Of a DNA stretch of 39,031 bases, positions 7,428 to 15,102 are shown one piece after another; the first letter of the stretch is position 1, and each line of letters begins with the position of its first letter. The translations under genes were made by a program, and so were the position numbers. The notes under the pieces were generated by a model. It was not told where the DNA came from, did no database searches, and saw nothing but the letters and a program-made list of their open reading frames with translations. This DNA comes from JAWLCA01 sp050485905 (lineage in GTDB: Bacteria > Pseudomonadota > Alphaproteobacteria > Rhodobacterales > Rhodobacteraceae): positions 1-39,031 of the forward strand of contig JBJHCH010000022.1 in NCBI GenBank assembly GCA_050485905.1. Direction: 5' to 3'.

Positions 7428-8669
7428 ATGACGGCACTCACCACGACGGACGGCCAGAGCGGGCTGCCGCGCTACTTCTCCCGTGTCTTTGAAATGGCGC
7501 AGAAGTTGCAGCGCGGGCGGTTGGATTTCCGCCTGCCCGACGGGCGCGTGTTTCGCGTCACAGGCAGCGCCCCCGGCCCGGTGGCCGAGATCGAGATCCT
7601 GAACGCCGATCTTTTTGCCCGCGTGGTGCGCGAGGGCGACATGGGATTTTCCGAAGCCTATCTGGAAGGGTGGTGGACGACGCCCGACCTGCAGGCCTTC
7701 ATGGATTTGGTCCATGACGACAATGACGCGATCTATGATGGCTTTCCCGCGATGGGGCTGGTGCGGGCCTTTGAGCGGCTGCGCCACTGGCTGCGCAGCA
7801 ACACCAAGGGTCAGGCGAAGAAGAACATCGCCTATCACTATGACCTGGGCAACGATTTCTACCGGCTGTGGCTGGATGACACGATGAGCTATTCCTCGGC
7901 CCTGTTCCTGACCGGGCAGGAGTCGCTGGAACGCGCGCAGACCCAGAAATACGCGCGCCTTGTGGACCGGATGGGCGCGCAGCCCGGCGATCACGTGCTG
8001 GAAATCGGCTGCGGCTGGGGCGGGTTCTGCGAATATGCGGCGGGCGAGCGCGGCCTGCGTGTCACCGCGCTGACGATTTCAAAGGAGCAGCACGCCTTTG
8101 CGGTGGACCGGATGAAGCGGCTGGGGCTGGATGACCGGGTAGAGATCAAGCTGCAGGATTACCGCGACGAGCGCGGCACCTATGACGGCATCGCCAGCAT
8201 CGAGATGTTCGAGGCCGTGGGCGAACGCTACTGGCCCGCCTATTTCGACACGCTGCGCGACCGGCTGAAGCCGGGCCGCAACGCCGCGTTGCAGATCATC
8301 ACCGTGCAGGACCACCGGTTCGATGCCTATCGCAAGGGCGTCGATTTCATCCAGAAATACATCTTTCCCGGTGGAATGCTGCCCAGCCCCGCGGCACTGC
8401 AGGACCAGATCGACCGCGCCGGGCTGATGCTGGCCGACAGCTTCGAGTTCCGCGAAAGCTACAGTCAGACGTTGAGGCGCTGGCACGAGACGTTCAACGC
8501 GCAGTGGGACGAGATTGCGCGGATGGGCTTTGACGAGCGGTTCCGGCGGATGTGGAACTTCTACCTCACCTCCTGCGCCGGGGCGTTTCACGGCGGTATC
8601 TGCGACGTGGTGCAACTGACCGTGACCCGGCCGCAGCTGGCCGTGGCACCCGTGCCCGCGCGGCCCTGA
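7428..8669 (+). CDS. cfa: Cyclopropane-fatty-acyl-phospholipid synthase
   Basis: A 413-residue SAM-dependent enzyme that methylenates unsaturated acyl chains of membrane phospholipids, an envelope stress modification. Visible are the N-terminal domain with GDMGFSEAYLEGWW (about 70-83), the family signature IAYHYDLGNDFYRLWLD (about 134-150) with YSSALF following, SAM motif I VLEIGCGWGGF (190-200), IEMFEAVGERYW, and the C-terminal QKYIFPGGMLPS and FRESYSQTLRRWHETF blocks. The start at 7428 is chosen because it follows AAGAAGGACAGGG; an in-frame upstream extension lacks a signal. The stop overlaps the trgA start by one base (TGATG), tying lipid modification to the tellurite-resistance genes in one transcript. 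Confidence 0.95.
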   Translation: MTALTTTDGQSGLPRYFSRVFEMAQKLQRGRLDFRLPDGRVFRVTGSAPGPVAEIEILNADLFARVVREGDMGFSEAYLEGWWTTPDLQAFMDLVHDDNDAIYDGFPAMGLVRAFERLRHWLRSNTKGQAKKNIAYHYDLGNDFYRLWLDDTMSYSSALFLTGQESLERAQTQKYARLVDRMGAQPGDHVLEIGCGWGGFCEYAAGERGLRVTALTISKEQHAFAVDRMKRLGLDDRVEIKLQDYRDERGTYDGIASIEMFEAVGERYWPAYFDTLRDRLKPGRNAALQIITVQDHRFDAYRKGVDFIQKYIFPGGMLPSPAALQDQIDRAGLMLADSFEFRESYSQTLRRWHETFNAQWDEIARMGFDERFRRMWNFYLTSCAGAFHGGICDVVQLTVTRPQLAVAPVPARP

Positions 8670-9088
8670 TGCCCAATGCCGCCAGGCTCTTTGCTGCGCT
8701 GATCTTTGCCGCGACCGGGGCCGGGGTGGCCCATGTGCTGAACCTGGTGCAGTTCGGCCTGATCGTCTGGGCGCTATGCGGGCTGATCGTGGGCTGGTCG
8801 GTGATGGGCTCGCTGGCCGGGCGGGGCTATCGGGCGGCGGTCGGATACGGGCTGCGCACCTCGGTCACGGTGGTCTTCTGGGCGATGCTGATCCTGTCCA
8901 TGCGTGAGATGATCCGCCGCGCCTGGCTGCGCCAGTATGGCGATCCGTTCGAGGCGATCGTGGCGATCTTCGAGATCATCCTGGTGGACGGGCGCGACCT
9001 GATCGCTGCGGAACCGCTGGCGGTGCTGGTGGTGGGCGGGATAGTCGGCGGCCTCGTGTCGGAATTCGCGGGGCGGCGCTGGCGGTGA
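8669..9088 (+). CDS. trgA: TrgA family membrane protein (tellurite resistance)
   Basis: A 139-residue integral membrane protein with about four hydrophobic segments (residues about 6-24, 28-48, 62-80 and 113-130) and a short basic C-terminus. It matches TrgA, a protein contributing to high-level tellurite resistance in Rhodobacter sphaeroides, where trgA, trgB and cysK are adjacent. The same three-gene order is present here, which makes the call firm. The mechanism of TrgA is not known. Translation is probably coupled on both sides: the start shares a base with the cfa stop (TGATG), and its stop overlaps the trgB GTG start by four bases (GTGA). Confidence 0.87.
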   Translation: MPNAARLFAALIFAATGAGVAHVLNLVQFGLIVWALCGLIVGWSVMGSLAGRGYRAAVGYGLRTSVTVVFWAMLILSMREMIRRAWLRQYGDPFEAIVAIFEIILVDGRDLIAAEPLAVLVVGGIVGGLVSEFAGRRWR

Positions 9089-10209
9089 CGGCCTTCTTTT
9101 TCTACGGGACGCTGTGTCATCCGCCGCTGCTGGAAAGGGTGCTGGGCCGGTCCGTCGCCACGCGGCCCGCGCATCTGCCCGATCATGCGGTCCACTGGGC
9201 GGCGGGCGAAAGCTTTCCGGTGATCCTGCCACGCCCCGGCGCCGCGGCCGAGGGGGTGCTGGCCGATGATCTGAGCGATGACGACATCGCCCGGCTGGAT
9301 TTCTACGAGGGCGGCTTTGGCTATGCGACGCGGCAGGTCACGGTGCAGACGGGTGACGGCGCGGCGGATGCGCGGGTCTATTTCTGCCCGCCCGACCGCT
9401 GGACGCCCGGCGATCCCTGGTCGCTGGCGGACTGGGTCTCGCGCTGGGCGCCCGTGGTGCTGTCGGCGGCGGGCGATTTCATGGCCGCCTTCGGCCACCA
9501 CGGCGCGGCGGCCACCAGCGCGCGCTATCCGATGCTGCTGGCCCGCGCGGCCTCTCGCCTACGTGCGCAGGCGGGCGGGCCGGCTGACCTGCGTCGCCGC
9601 GCCGCACCGGGCGACGTGACGCTGCACGACCGGCAGACGCCCTACGCCAATTTCTTCGCGGTCGAGGATCTGGACCTCTCGCACCGCCGCTTCGACGGCG
9701 GGGTGGAGCGGGTGTCGCGCGCCATACTGATCACCGCCGATGCCGCCACCGTGCTGCCCTACGACCCCGCGCGCGACCGGGTGCTGGTGGTCGAACAGTT
9801 CCGACCCGGCGCCTACGCCCGCGGCGATGCCCAGCCCTGGATCCTGGAACCCGTCGCCGGCCGCGTCGATCCCGGCGAGTCGCCCGAGGATGCCGCTCGG
9901 CGCGAGGCGCTGGAAGAGGCGGGACTTGCCATCGGCGCGTTGCATCCGATCCCCGGCCACTACCCCTCTCCCGGCACGATCAGCGAATTTCTCTACAGCT
10001 ACATCGGTCTTGCCGACCTGCCGGATGAAGCCGCGGGCCTTGGCGGCCTGGGACACGAGGGCGAGGATATCCGCGCCCATGTGATCGGCTTCGACCGGCT
10101 GATGGCTCTGGTGCGCACGGGCGAGGCGTGCAACGGCCCGCTGCTCCTCTCGGCACTGTGGCTCTCGACCCTGCGCGACGGGCTGCGCCGCGACGCCGGC
10201 TTCGCTTGA
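9085..10209 (+). CDS. trgB: TrgB: gamma-glutamylcyclotransferase-like plus Nudix hydrolase
   Basis: A 374-residue two-domain protein. The N-terminal half (about 1-160) has the gamma-glutamylcyclotransferase-like start FFYGTLCHPPLLERVLGR and a mid-domain LDFYEGGFGYATRQVTV. The C-terminal half is a Nudix hydrolase of the ADP-ribose pyrophosphatase type: PYANFFAVEDLDL, then a full Nudix box from Gly259 (GRVDPGE, then REALEEAGL), then a P-rich GHYPSPGTISEFLY segment. This architecture is that of R. sphaeroides TrgB, implicated in tellurite resistance. The substrate is unknown; the domain pairing suggests glutathione and nucleotide-sugar turnover (inference). The GTG start overlaps the trgA stop by GTGA. 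A gap of 53 bp precedes cysK. Confidence 0.87.
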   Translation: MTAFFFYGTLCHPPLLERVLGRSVATRPAHLPDHAVHWAAGESFPVILPRPGAAAEGVLADDLSDDDIARLDFYEGGFGYATRQVTVQTGDGAADARVYFCPPDRWTPGDPWSLADWVSRWAPVVLSAAGDFMAAFGHHGAAATSARYPMLLARAASRLRAQAGGPADLRRRAAPGDVTLHDRQTPYANFFAVEDLDLSHRRFDGGVERVSRAILITADAATVLPYDPARDRVLVVEQFRPGAYARGDAQPWILEPVAGRVDPGESPEDAARREALEEAGLAIGALHPIPGHYPSPGTISEFLYSYIGLADLPDEAAGLGGLGHEGEDIRAHVIGFDRLMALVRTGEACNGPLLLSALWLSTLRDGLRRDAGFA

Positions 10210-10262
10210 GTTCCGCGCGCCGCCTGCCTATCAGGGGGCAGGCGAAACGGGGGGTGCTGCCC

Positions 10263-11294
10263 ATGCGTATCTATAGCGATCTTGCCGATGCGGTCGGCCA
10301 CACGCCGCTGATCCGGCTGACCCGGGCCAGCGAGATGACGGGCTGCGAAATCCTCGGCAAGGCGGAGTTTCTGAACCCCGGCCAGTCGGTGAAGGACCGC
10401 GCCGCGCTCTACATCATCCGCGACGCGGTGGCGAAGGGGCAACTGGCCCCCGGCGGCACCATCGTCGAGGGCACGGCGGGCAACACCGGCATCGGGCTGG
10501 CACTGGTCGGCGCGAGCATGGGCTTCCGCACGGTGATCGTCATCCCAGAGACGCAGAGCCAGGAAAAGAAGGACATGCTGCGGCTCGCGGGGGCCGAACT
10601 GGTGCAGGTGCCGGCGGCGCCCTATCGCAACCCCAACAACTACGTCCGCTATTCCGGACGTCTGGCTGCTGAACTGGCGCAGACCGAACCGAACGGCGCG
10701 ATCTGGGCCAACCAGTTCGACAACGTGGCCAACCGTCAGGCGCATGTGGAGACGACGGGGCCGGAGATCTGGGAACAGACCGGCGGCAAGGTCGATGGCT
10801 TCGTCTGCGCGGTCGGATCGGGTGGCACACTGGCGGGCGTGGCCCAGGCGCTGCAGCCAAAGGGCGTGAAGATCGGCCTTGCCGACCCGCACGGCGCAGC
10901 GCTCTACAGCTACTACACCAGCGGAGAGTTGAAGGCCGAGGGCGATTCGATCACCGAGGGCATCGGGCAGGGGCGGATCACCGCAAACCTCGAAGGTCTC
11001 ACCCCCGATTTCGCCTATCGCATCCCCGATGCCGAGGCGCTGCCCATCGTCTTTGACCTGCTGACCGAAGAGGGGCTGTGCATGGGCGGCTCCACCGGCA
11101 TCAACGTCGCCGGTGCGATCCGCATGGCGCGTGACCTCGGCCCCGGCCACACCATCGTCACCATCCTGTGCGACTATGGCAACCGCTACCAGTCCAAGCT
11201 GTTCAACCCGGAATTCCTGCGCGGCAAGGGCCTTCCGGTGCCGGGCTGGCTGGATACCGCACCGCGCGACCTGCCGTCGGTGTTCGAGGACTGA
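10263..11294 (+). CDS. cysK: Cysteine synthase (O-acetylserine sulfhydrylase family)
   Basis: A 343-residue PLP enzyme making cysteine from O-acetylserine and sulfide. The PLP lysine lies in NPGQSVKDRAALYI (Lys about 42), with the substrate loop EGTAGNTGIGLAL (about 74-86), VIPETQSQEKKDMLRLAGAEL, the phosphate-binding AVGSGGTLAGV (about 182-192) and GLCMGGSTGINVAGA near residue 270. TAGNTG replaces the TSGNTG common in CysK and CysM, as in several alphaproteobacterial homologues. In R. sphaeroides cysK adjoins trgAB and contributes to tellurite resistance, presumably through thiol supply. ATG 10263 follows GGGGGGTG; an in-frame GTG three codons earlier is possible. The stop overlaps the next start (TGATG). 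Confidence 0.9.
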   Translation: MRIYSDLADAVGHTPLIRLTRASEMTGCEILGKAEFLNPGQSVKDRAALYIIRDAVAKGQLAPGGTIVEGTAGNTGIGLALVGASMGFRTVIVIPETQSQEKKDMLRLAGAELVQVPAAPYRNPNNYVRYSGRLAAELAQTEPNGAIWANQFDNVANRQAHVETTGPEIWEQTGGKVDGFVCAVGSGGTLAGVAQALQPKGVKIGLADPHGAALYSYYTSGELKAEGDSITEGIGQGRITANLEGLTPDFAYRIPDAEALPIVFDLLTEEGLCMGGSTGINVAGAIRMARDLGPGHTIVTILCDYGNRYQSKLFNPEFLRGKGLPVPGWLDTAPRDLPSVFED

Positions 11295-13816
11295 TGTTCG
11301 CCGCCGCGCGCCATATGCTGGCCGCGGTGCTGTTCGCCGTGACTGCGCTGGCGCTGGCGGATCCGGCGGCAGCGCAGAACTTCTACACCCCCGCCCCGCC
11401 TGCCCAAAGCCAGAGCGACGCGCCCGACTATGTCGCCTGGAACCGCATTGCCACCCGCGCCGAGGGCCTGATCGCGGATGGCCGCGCCACGAACCTCTCG
11501 CTGGAACAGATGCGCGCCCAAGTGGCGGAATGGCGTTCGCGCTTCCTGAGCGCGCAGCAGGCGAACCAGTCCCGCATCGGCACCCTGCGCGACCAGATCT
11601 CGGCCCTTGGCGCCGCCCCGGCCGAGGGCGAGAGCGAACCGACCGAGATTGCCGAGCGCCGCAGCGCGCTTGGCGCGGAACTCGCCCGCCTGCAGGCCCC
11701 CGCCATCGCCGCCGACGAGGCGCACCGCCGCGCCGACGGCCTGATCCGAGAGATCGACCGCATCCTGCGCGAACGGCAGGCCGATGCGCTGCTGCAGCTT
11801 TGGCCCGCGCCGGTCAACCCGGCGAACTGGCCCGCCGCGGCTTCCGCGCTCAACCGCACCGCCGCCGGGTTGGTGTCAGAGGTGCAGAGCGCCTGGGGCC
11901 GGCCCGGCAGTCAGGAACAACTGCGCGAGAACCTGCCCAAGATCCTCGCGCTGCTGCTGATTTCCGGGCTGCTGATCCTGCGCGGCCGGCGCTGGATCGA
12001 GAACCGCGCCCAGTATCTGCGGGAAAGCGCCACCGCCCGCGGGCGCAAGGTCTACGGGTTTCTGGCCTCGACCGGGCAGGTGCTGCTGCCGCTCGCCGGG
12101 ATCTATGCCTTGGCAGAGGCGCTGCGATCCACCGGCATGGTGGGGTTGCAGGGCGACGTGCTGGTGTCGGCGCTGCCGCAGGTCGGGTTTGCCGTCTATT
12201 CCGCGCGCTGGCTTGCCACTCGGATCTTCCCTAAGGGCGACCAGCACGACGCGCCGCTTTCCCTGCCATCGCAGCGCCAGCGCGAGGGGCGCTTTCACAC
12301 CGGCGCGCTGGGCGCGCTGGTCGGCATCGAGATCCTGCTCCGCGCGGTCGTCGTCCCGGTAGAGAATGTCGAGGCCGCAACCGCCGTCATCGCCTTTCCG
12401 CTGCTGGCGCTGGCCGGGCTGCTGCTGTTCCGCATCGGCCAGTTGATGCGCCTTCATGTGGCCGGCGACACCCAGCCGGGCGAACAGGCGGGCTTTCGCA
12501 ACCGCATCTTGCTGGGGATCGGCACCGCGGCCATGGTCATCGGCACCGTGGCCCCGGCGCTGGCGGCCGTGGGCTATGTCACCGCCGCCATCGCCGCGGT
12601 CTATCCGGCGGTGCTGTCGCTGGGGCTGATCGCGCTGCTGATCGTGCTGCAACGGCTGGTGGGTGATCTCTATGCGCTGCTGACCGGGCAGGGCGAGGAT
12701 GCCGAGGACGGGCTGGTGCCGGTGCTGATCGGCTTCTCGCTGGTCATCGCGGCGCTGCCGCTCTTCGCGCTGATGTGGGGCGCGCGGACCACCGATCTGT
12801 GGGAGGTATGGGCGCGATTCCGCGAAGGCTTCACCATCGGCGACACACGCTGGTCGCCCACCGATTTCCTGGCCTTCGTGGTGATCTTCGCGCTGGGCTA
12901 CATGGTGACGAAGCTGGTGCAGGGCGCGCTGCAATCCACCGTGCTGCCCAAGACGAGGATCGAGGCCGGCGGCCAGAAATCCATCGTCTCGGGCGTTGGC
13001 TACCTCGGCATCTTCCTGGCTGCGCTGGTGGCGATCACCTCCACCGGGCTGGATCTCTCATCGCTCGCCATCGTTGCCGGTGCGCTGTCGGTCGGTATCG
13101 GCTTCGGGCTCCAGAACATCGTGTCCAACTTCATCTCCGGCATCATCCTGCTGGTGGAGCGCCCGGTGGCCGAGGGCGACTGGATCGAGGTCGGCGGCAC
13201 GATGGGCCGGGTGCGCGCCATCTCCGTCCGCTCCACCGTGATCGAGACCTTTGACCGCACCGATGTCATCGTGCCCAATTCCGACCTGATCTCGGGCATG
13301 GTCACCAACTACACCCGCTTCAGCCTGACCGGGCGTCTGATCCTGCCGGTGGGCGTGGGCTATGGCAGCGACACCCGGCTGGTCGAGAAGATCCTGCGCG
13401 AGGTGGCCGAGGATCAGCCGCTCGTCGTGCTGAACCCCGCGCCCGCGGTCCTGTTCTCGCGGTTCGGCGCCGATGCGCTGGAATTCGAGGTTCGGGTGAT
13501 CCTGCGCGACGTGAACTTCAAGCTGTCGGTGCAGTCTGACATGCTGCACGAGATCACGCGCCGCTTCCGCGAGGCCGGGATCGAGATCCCCTTTGCCCAG
13601 CGCGACATATGGCTGCGAAACCCCGAGGCGCTGACGGGCCAGCCCGCGCCCGAGCAGCCCGCCCCCGCGCCCGGCACGGCTGCCGCCACCGGTGCTGCGG
13701 CGGCGGCAGCGGTGGTCGGCACCGCAGCCGTCGCCGCGGAGCACATGACCGAGGAGGACCTGTCCGACCCCACCGATGATGGTGACGGGGATGGCGACGG
13801 GGACGAGATGCAGTGA
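11294..13816 (+). CDS. DUF3772 mechanosensitive channel, MscS superfamily
   Basis: An 840-residue member of the large MscS superfamily, which opens under membrane tension to release solutes. A signal peptide (1-27, ending DPAAAQ) leads a periplasmic DUF3772-like helical region (about 40-215). About ten membrane segments follow between residues 220 and 600. The pore-lining helix and MscS beta domain include DLSSLAIVAGALSVGIGFGL (about 588-607), QNIVSNFISGIILLVERPV and GDWIEVGGTMGRVRAISVRS. The C-terminal cytoplasmic domain ends near residue 775; beyond it lies an Ala/Pro-rich then acidic tail (DGDGDGDGDE). ATG 11294 overlaps the cysK stop and starts a good signal peptide, so the longer upstream frame was not used. 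It ends the cfa-trgA-trgB-cysK run. Confidence 0.9.
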   Translation: MFAAARHMLAAVLFAVTALALADPAAAQNFYTPAPPAQSQSDAPDYVAWNRIATRAEGLIADGRATNLSLEQMRAQVAEWRSRFLSAQQANQSRIGTLRDQISALGAAPAEGESEPTEIAERRSALGAELARLQAPAIAADEAHRRADGLIREIDRILRERQADALLQLWPAPVNPANWPAAASALNRTAAGLVSEVQSAWGRPGSQEQLRENLPKILALLLISGLLILRGRRWIENRAQYLRESATARGRKVYGFLASTGQVLLPLAGIYALAEALRSTGMVGLQGDVLVSALPQVGFAVYSARWLATRIFPKGDQHDAPLSLPSQRQREGRFHTGALGALVGIEILLRAVVVPVENVEAATAVIAFPLLALAGLLLFRIGQLMRLHVAGDTQPGEQAGFRNRILLGIGTAAMVIGTVAPALAAVGYVTAAIAAVYPAVLSLGLIALLIVLQRLVGDLYALLTGQGEDAEDGLVPVLIGFSLVIAALPLFALMWGARTTDLWEVWARFREGFTIGDTRWSPTDFLAFVVIFALGYMVTKLVQGALQSTVLPKTRIEAGGQKSIVSGVGYLGIFLAALVAITSTGLDLSSLAIVAGALSVGIGFGLQNIVSNFISGIILLVERPVAEGDWIEVGGTMGRVRAISVRSTVIETFDRTDVIVPNSDLISGMVTNYTRFSLTGRLILPVGVGYGSDTRLVEKILREVAEDQPLVVLNPAPAVLFSRFGADALEFEVRVILRDVNFKLSVQSDMLHEITRRFREAGIEIPFAQRDIWLRNPEALTGQPAPEQPAPAPGTAAATGAAAAAAVVGTAAVAAEHMTEEDLSDPTDDGDGDGDGDEMQ

Positions 13817-13883
13817 AACCTTCTCGGGGCGCCTTCTATAGCGCCGCCTGATCGGCGCCTGCGCGCCCGCACCTCGGTCTCGG

Positions 13884-13898
13884 TTAACACTTCGTTCA
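13884..13898 (+). promoter_or_regulatory. Possible CtrA-like motif upstream of the hypothetical gene
   Basis: TTAA-N7-TTCA lies about 105 bp upstream of the ATG at 14003. It differs by one base from the CtrA consensus TTAA-N7-TTAA of alphaproteobacteria. A single near-match in an AT-richer spacer can arise by chance, so this is only a candidate. Confidence 0.2.
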
Positions 13899-14002
13899 TG
13901 CTTGCGGCAAATTTTCCTTAATTCATCCCCAATCCCGCCGGGTTTCCTTCGTAGCTTCGCCAAGATCCAGAAGGTCCGGCGCCGTGCCGGTATGGGGGGC
14001 GA

Positions 14003-14572
14003 ATGGCCGCTGACACCTGCATCGCATGCTCGGATAACGAACTTGCCAAGCTTCTCACCGCCCACGCCGCTGCCGAGGCGCGGCAGGGTCGCCTGGTTCG
14101 TTTGCGTGACCGCGCCATCCGTCTGGCGATGCTGCGCGCCGAACGTCGCGCGCTGGCGGAATCCGACAGCCTGATCGACGCGCTGCTAGCCGACCGCGCC
14201 TGCACTGGACCCATGCCCTCGCAGCCCGTGCCGCTGCCACCCGGATTCTCGGATTTCCGCCGCGCGATGTCGCTGCTGCACCGCACGGGCCAGGCCGACC
14301 GCCCCGTTGCCGCCCGCCGAGTCGCCGGCGCCCTCTCGCCGCGCGACGCCGCGCGGGTCGAGGCGCTGGAAGCCGCCGCCGCCCATGCCGCCGACAGGCT
14401 GTCGATGATCGAGGGGCAGGCGCTGGAGACACCCCCGGCGACGGCACGCGAGGCGACGGCCAAGCTTCGCTTCCTCTCGGCCCTGATGCTGGCCGGTGGC
14501 CCGGTGGAGGTCGACTACTTCGCCTGGCTGGTGGACGAATGCGCGCGCGTGATCGAGGCGGGGCAGGGATAG
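14003..14572 (+). CDS. Hypothetical protein, helical, Ala/Arg-rich
   Basis: A 189-residue protein that I do not recognise. It has no signal peptide or membrane segment. The N-terminus contains an isolated CIAC pair (Cys6, Cys9), followed by a strongly charged helical stretch (about 14-60, rich in Ala, Arg, Leu and Glu) that could form a coiled coil. A second helical region lies at about 105-150, and the C-terminus reads VEVDYFAWLVDECARVIEAG. The gene stands alone between the channel operon and the convergent glsB-like gene. The ATG at 14003 follows GGGGGCGA. Coding is supported by consistent GC3 bias and uninterrupted length; the function is unknown. Confidence 0.65.
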   Translation: MAADTCIACSDNELAKLLTAHAAAEARQGRLVRLRDRAIRLAMLRAERRALAESDSLIDALLADRACTGPMPSQPVPLPPGFSDFRRAMSLLHRTGQADRPVAARRVAGALSPRDAARVEALEAAAAHAADRLSMIEGQALETPPATAREATAKLRFLSALMLAGGPVEVDYFAWLVDECARVIEAGQG

Positions 14573-14668
14573 TCGCGCGGCGACGTATCCCGTCGAGCAA
14601 AACCTCCCGCTTCCGGCAAGCCATTGCAGGAAAACCAGTTCGTAGCCGTCCCGGCGGCGTGCGCATCA

Positions 14669-14713
14669 ACGTATGCACGTGATGTGCACGCCGGATGCAC
14701 GTGAATCATACGT
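14669..14713. repeat. Inverted and direct CACGTG repeats between convergent genes
   Basis: The left arm ACGTATGCACGTG (14669-14681) is mirrored by CACGTG-AAT-CATACGT (14698-14713). Within it ATGCACGTGA occurs twice, at 14673 and 14695, exactly 22 bp apart, with a GTGCAC palindrome (14684-14689) between them. The element lies between two convergent genes and lacks a T-tract, so it is either a protein-binding array or a weak bidirectional stem-loop. Confidence 0.5.
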
Positions 14714-14727
14714 GGGATTCCGCCGTG

Positions 14728-14982
14728 TCAGACCCGCTTCACCAGCCGGATCAGCACCAGCAGGATCACCGCGCCAAGGGTCGCATGGATGATCGCCGCG
14801 AAGATGCCGCCCCCCGGAATGAAGCCGATCACCGGCAGGATCATCCCGGCAAGGAACGCCCCCACGACGCCCACGACCATGTTGCCCAGCAGACCGAACC
14901 CGCCGCCCGTCACGATCTTTCCGGCCAGCCACCCGGCCACCAGACCGACCAGCAGCATCACCAGCAGACTTTCGATTCCCAT
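14728..14982 (-). CDS. GlsB/YeaQ/YmgE family stress-response membrane protein
   Basis: An 84-residue small hydrophobic protein with three membrane helices (about 4-22, 28-50 and 57-80), glycine-rich turns GLVAGWLAGKIV and GIVG-like MVVGVVGAFLAGM, and the final VLIRLVKRV. This is the transglycosylase-associated or GlsB/YeaQ family, often induced by general stress; its molecular role is not settled. The open frame continues 11 codons upstream to 15015, but the internal ATG at 14982 gives the family's usual length (YeaQ is about 82 residues) and sits behind GGGGGCCGGG. It is a single-gene unit, convergent with the hypothetical gene, and starts about 70 bp downstream of the potF terminator. Confidence 0.88.
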   Translation of the reverse strand: MGIESLLVMLLVGLVAGWLAGKIVTGGGFGLLGNMVVGVVGAFLAGMILPVIGFIPGGGIFAAIIHATLGAVILLVLIRLVKRV

Positions 14983-15052
14983 AGCCCGGCCCCCGTTCAG
15001 CATGTTGTCGGCCACAACCTAGCACTCACCGAAACCCTTGACCAGAAATGCG

Positions 15053-15076
15053 AAAACCCGGCGCGTGCGCCGGGTT
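15053..15076 (-). terminator. Rho-independent terminator of the pot operon
   Basis: Read on the minus strand, AACCCGGCG-loop-CGCCGGGTT forms a perfect 9-bp GC-rich stem with a 4-nt loop, followed by TTCGCATTTC; the terminal TT of the stem plus the next bases give a short U-rich run. It lies 27 bp past the potF stop, the expected place for the operon's end. Confidence 0.75.
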
Positions 15077-15102
15077 CCGCCTTGGGTCGCAATGGGTTCT
15101 GC

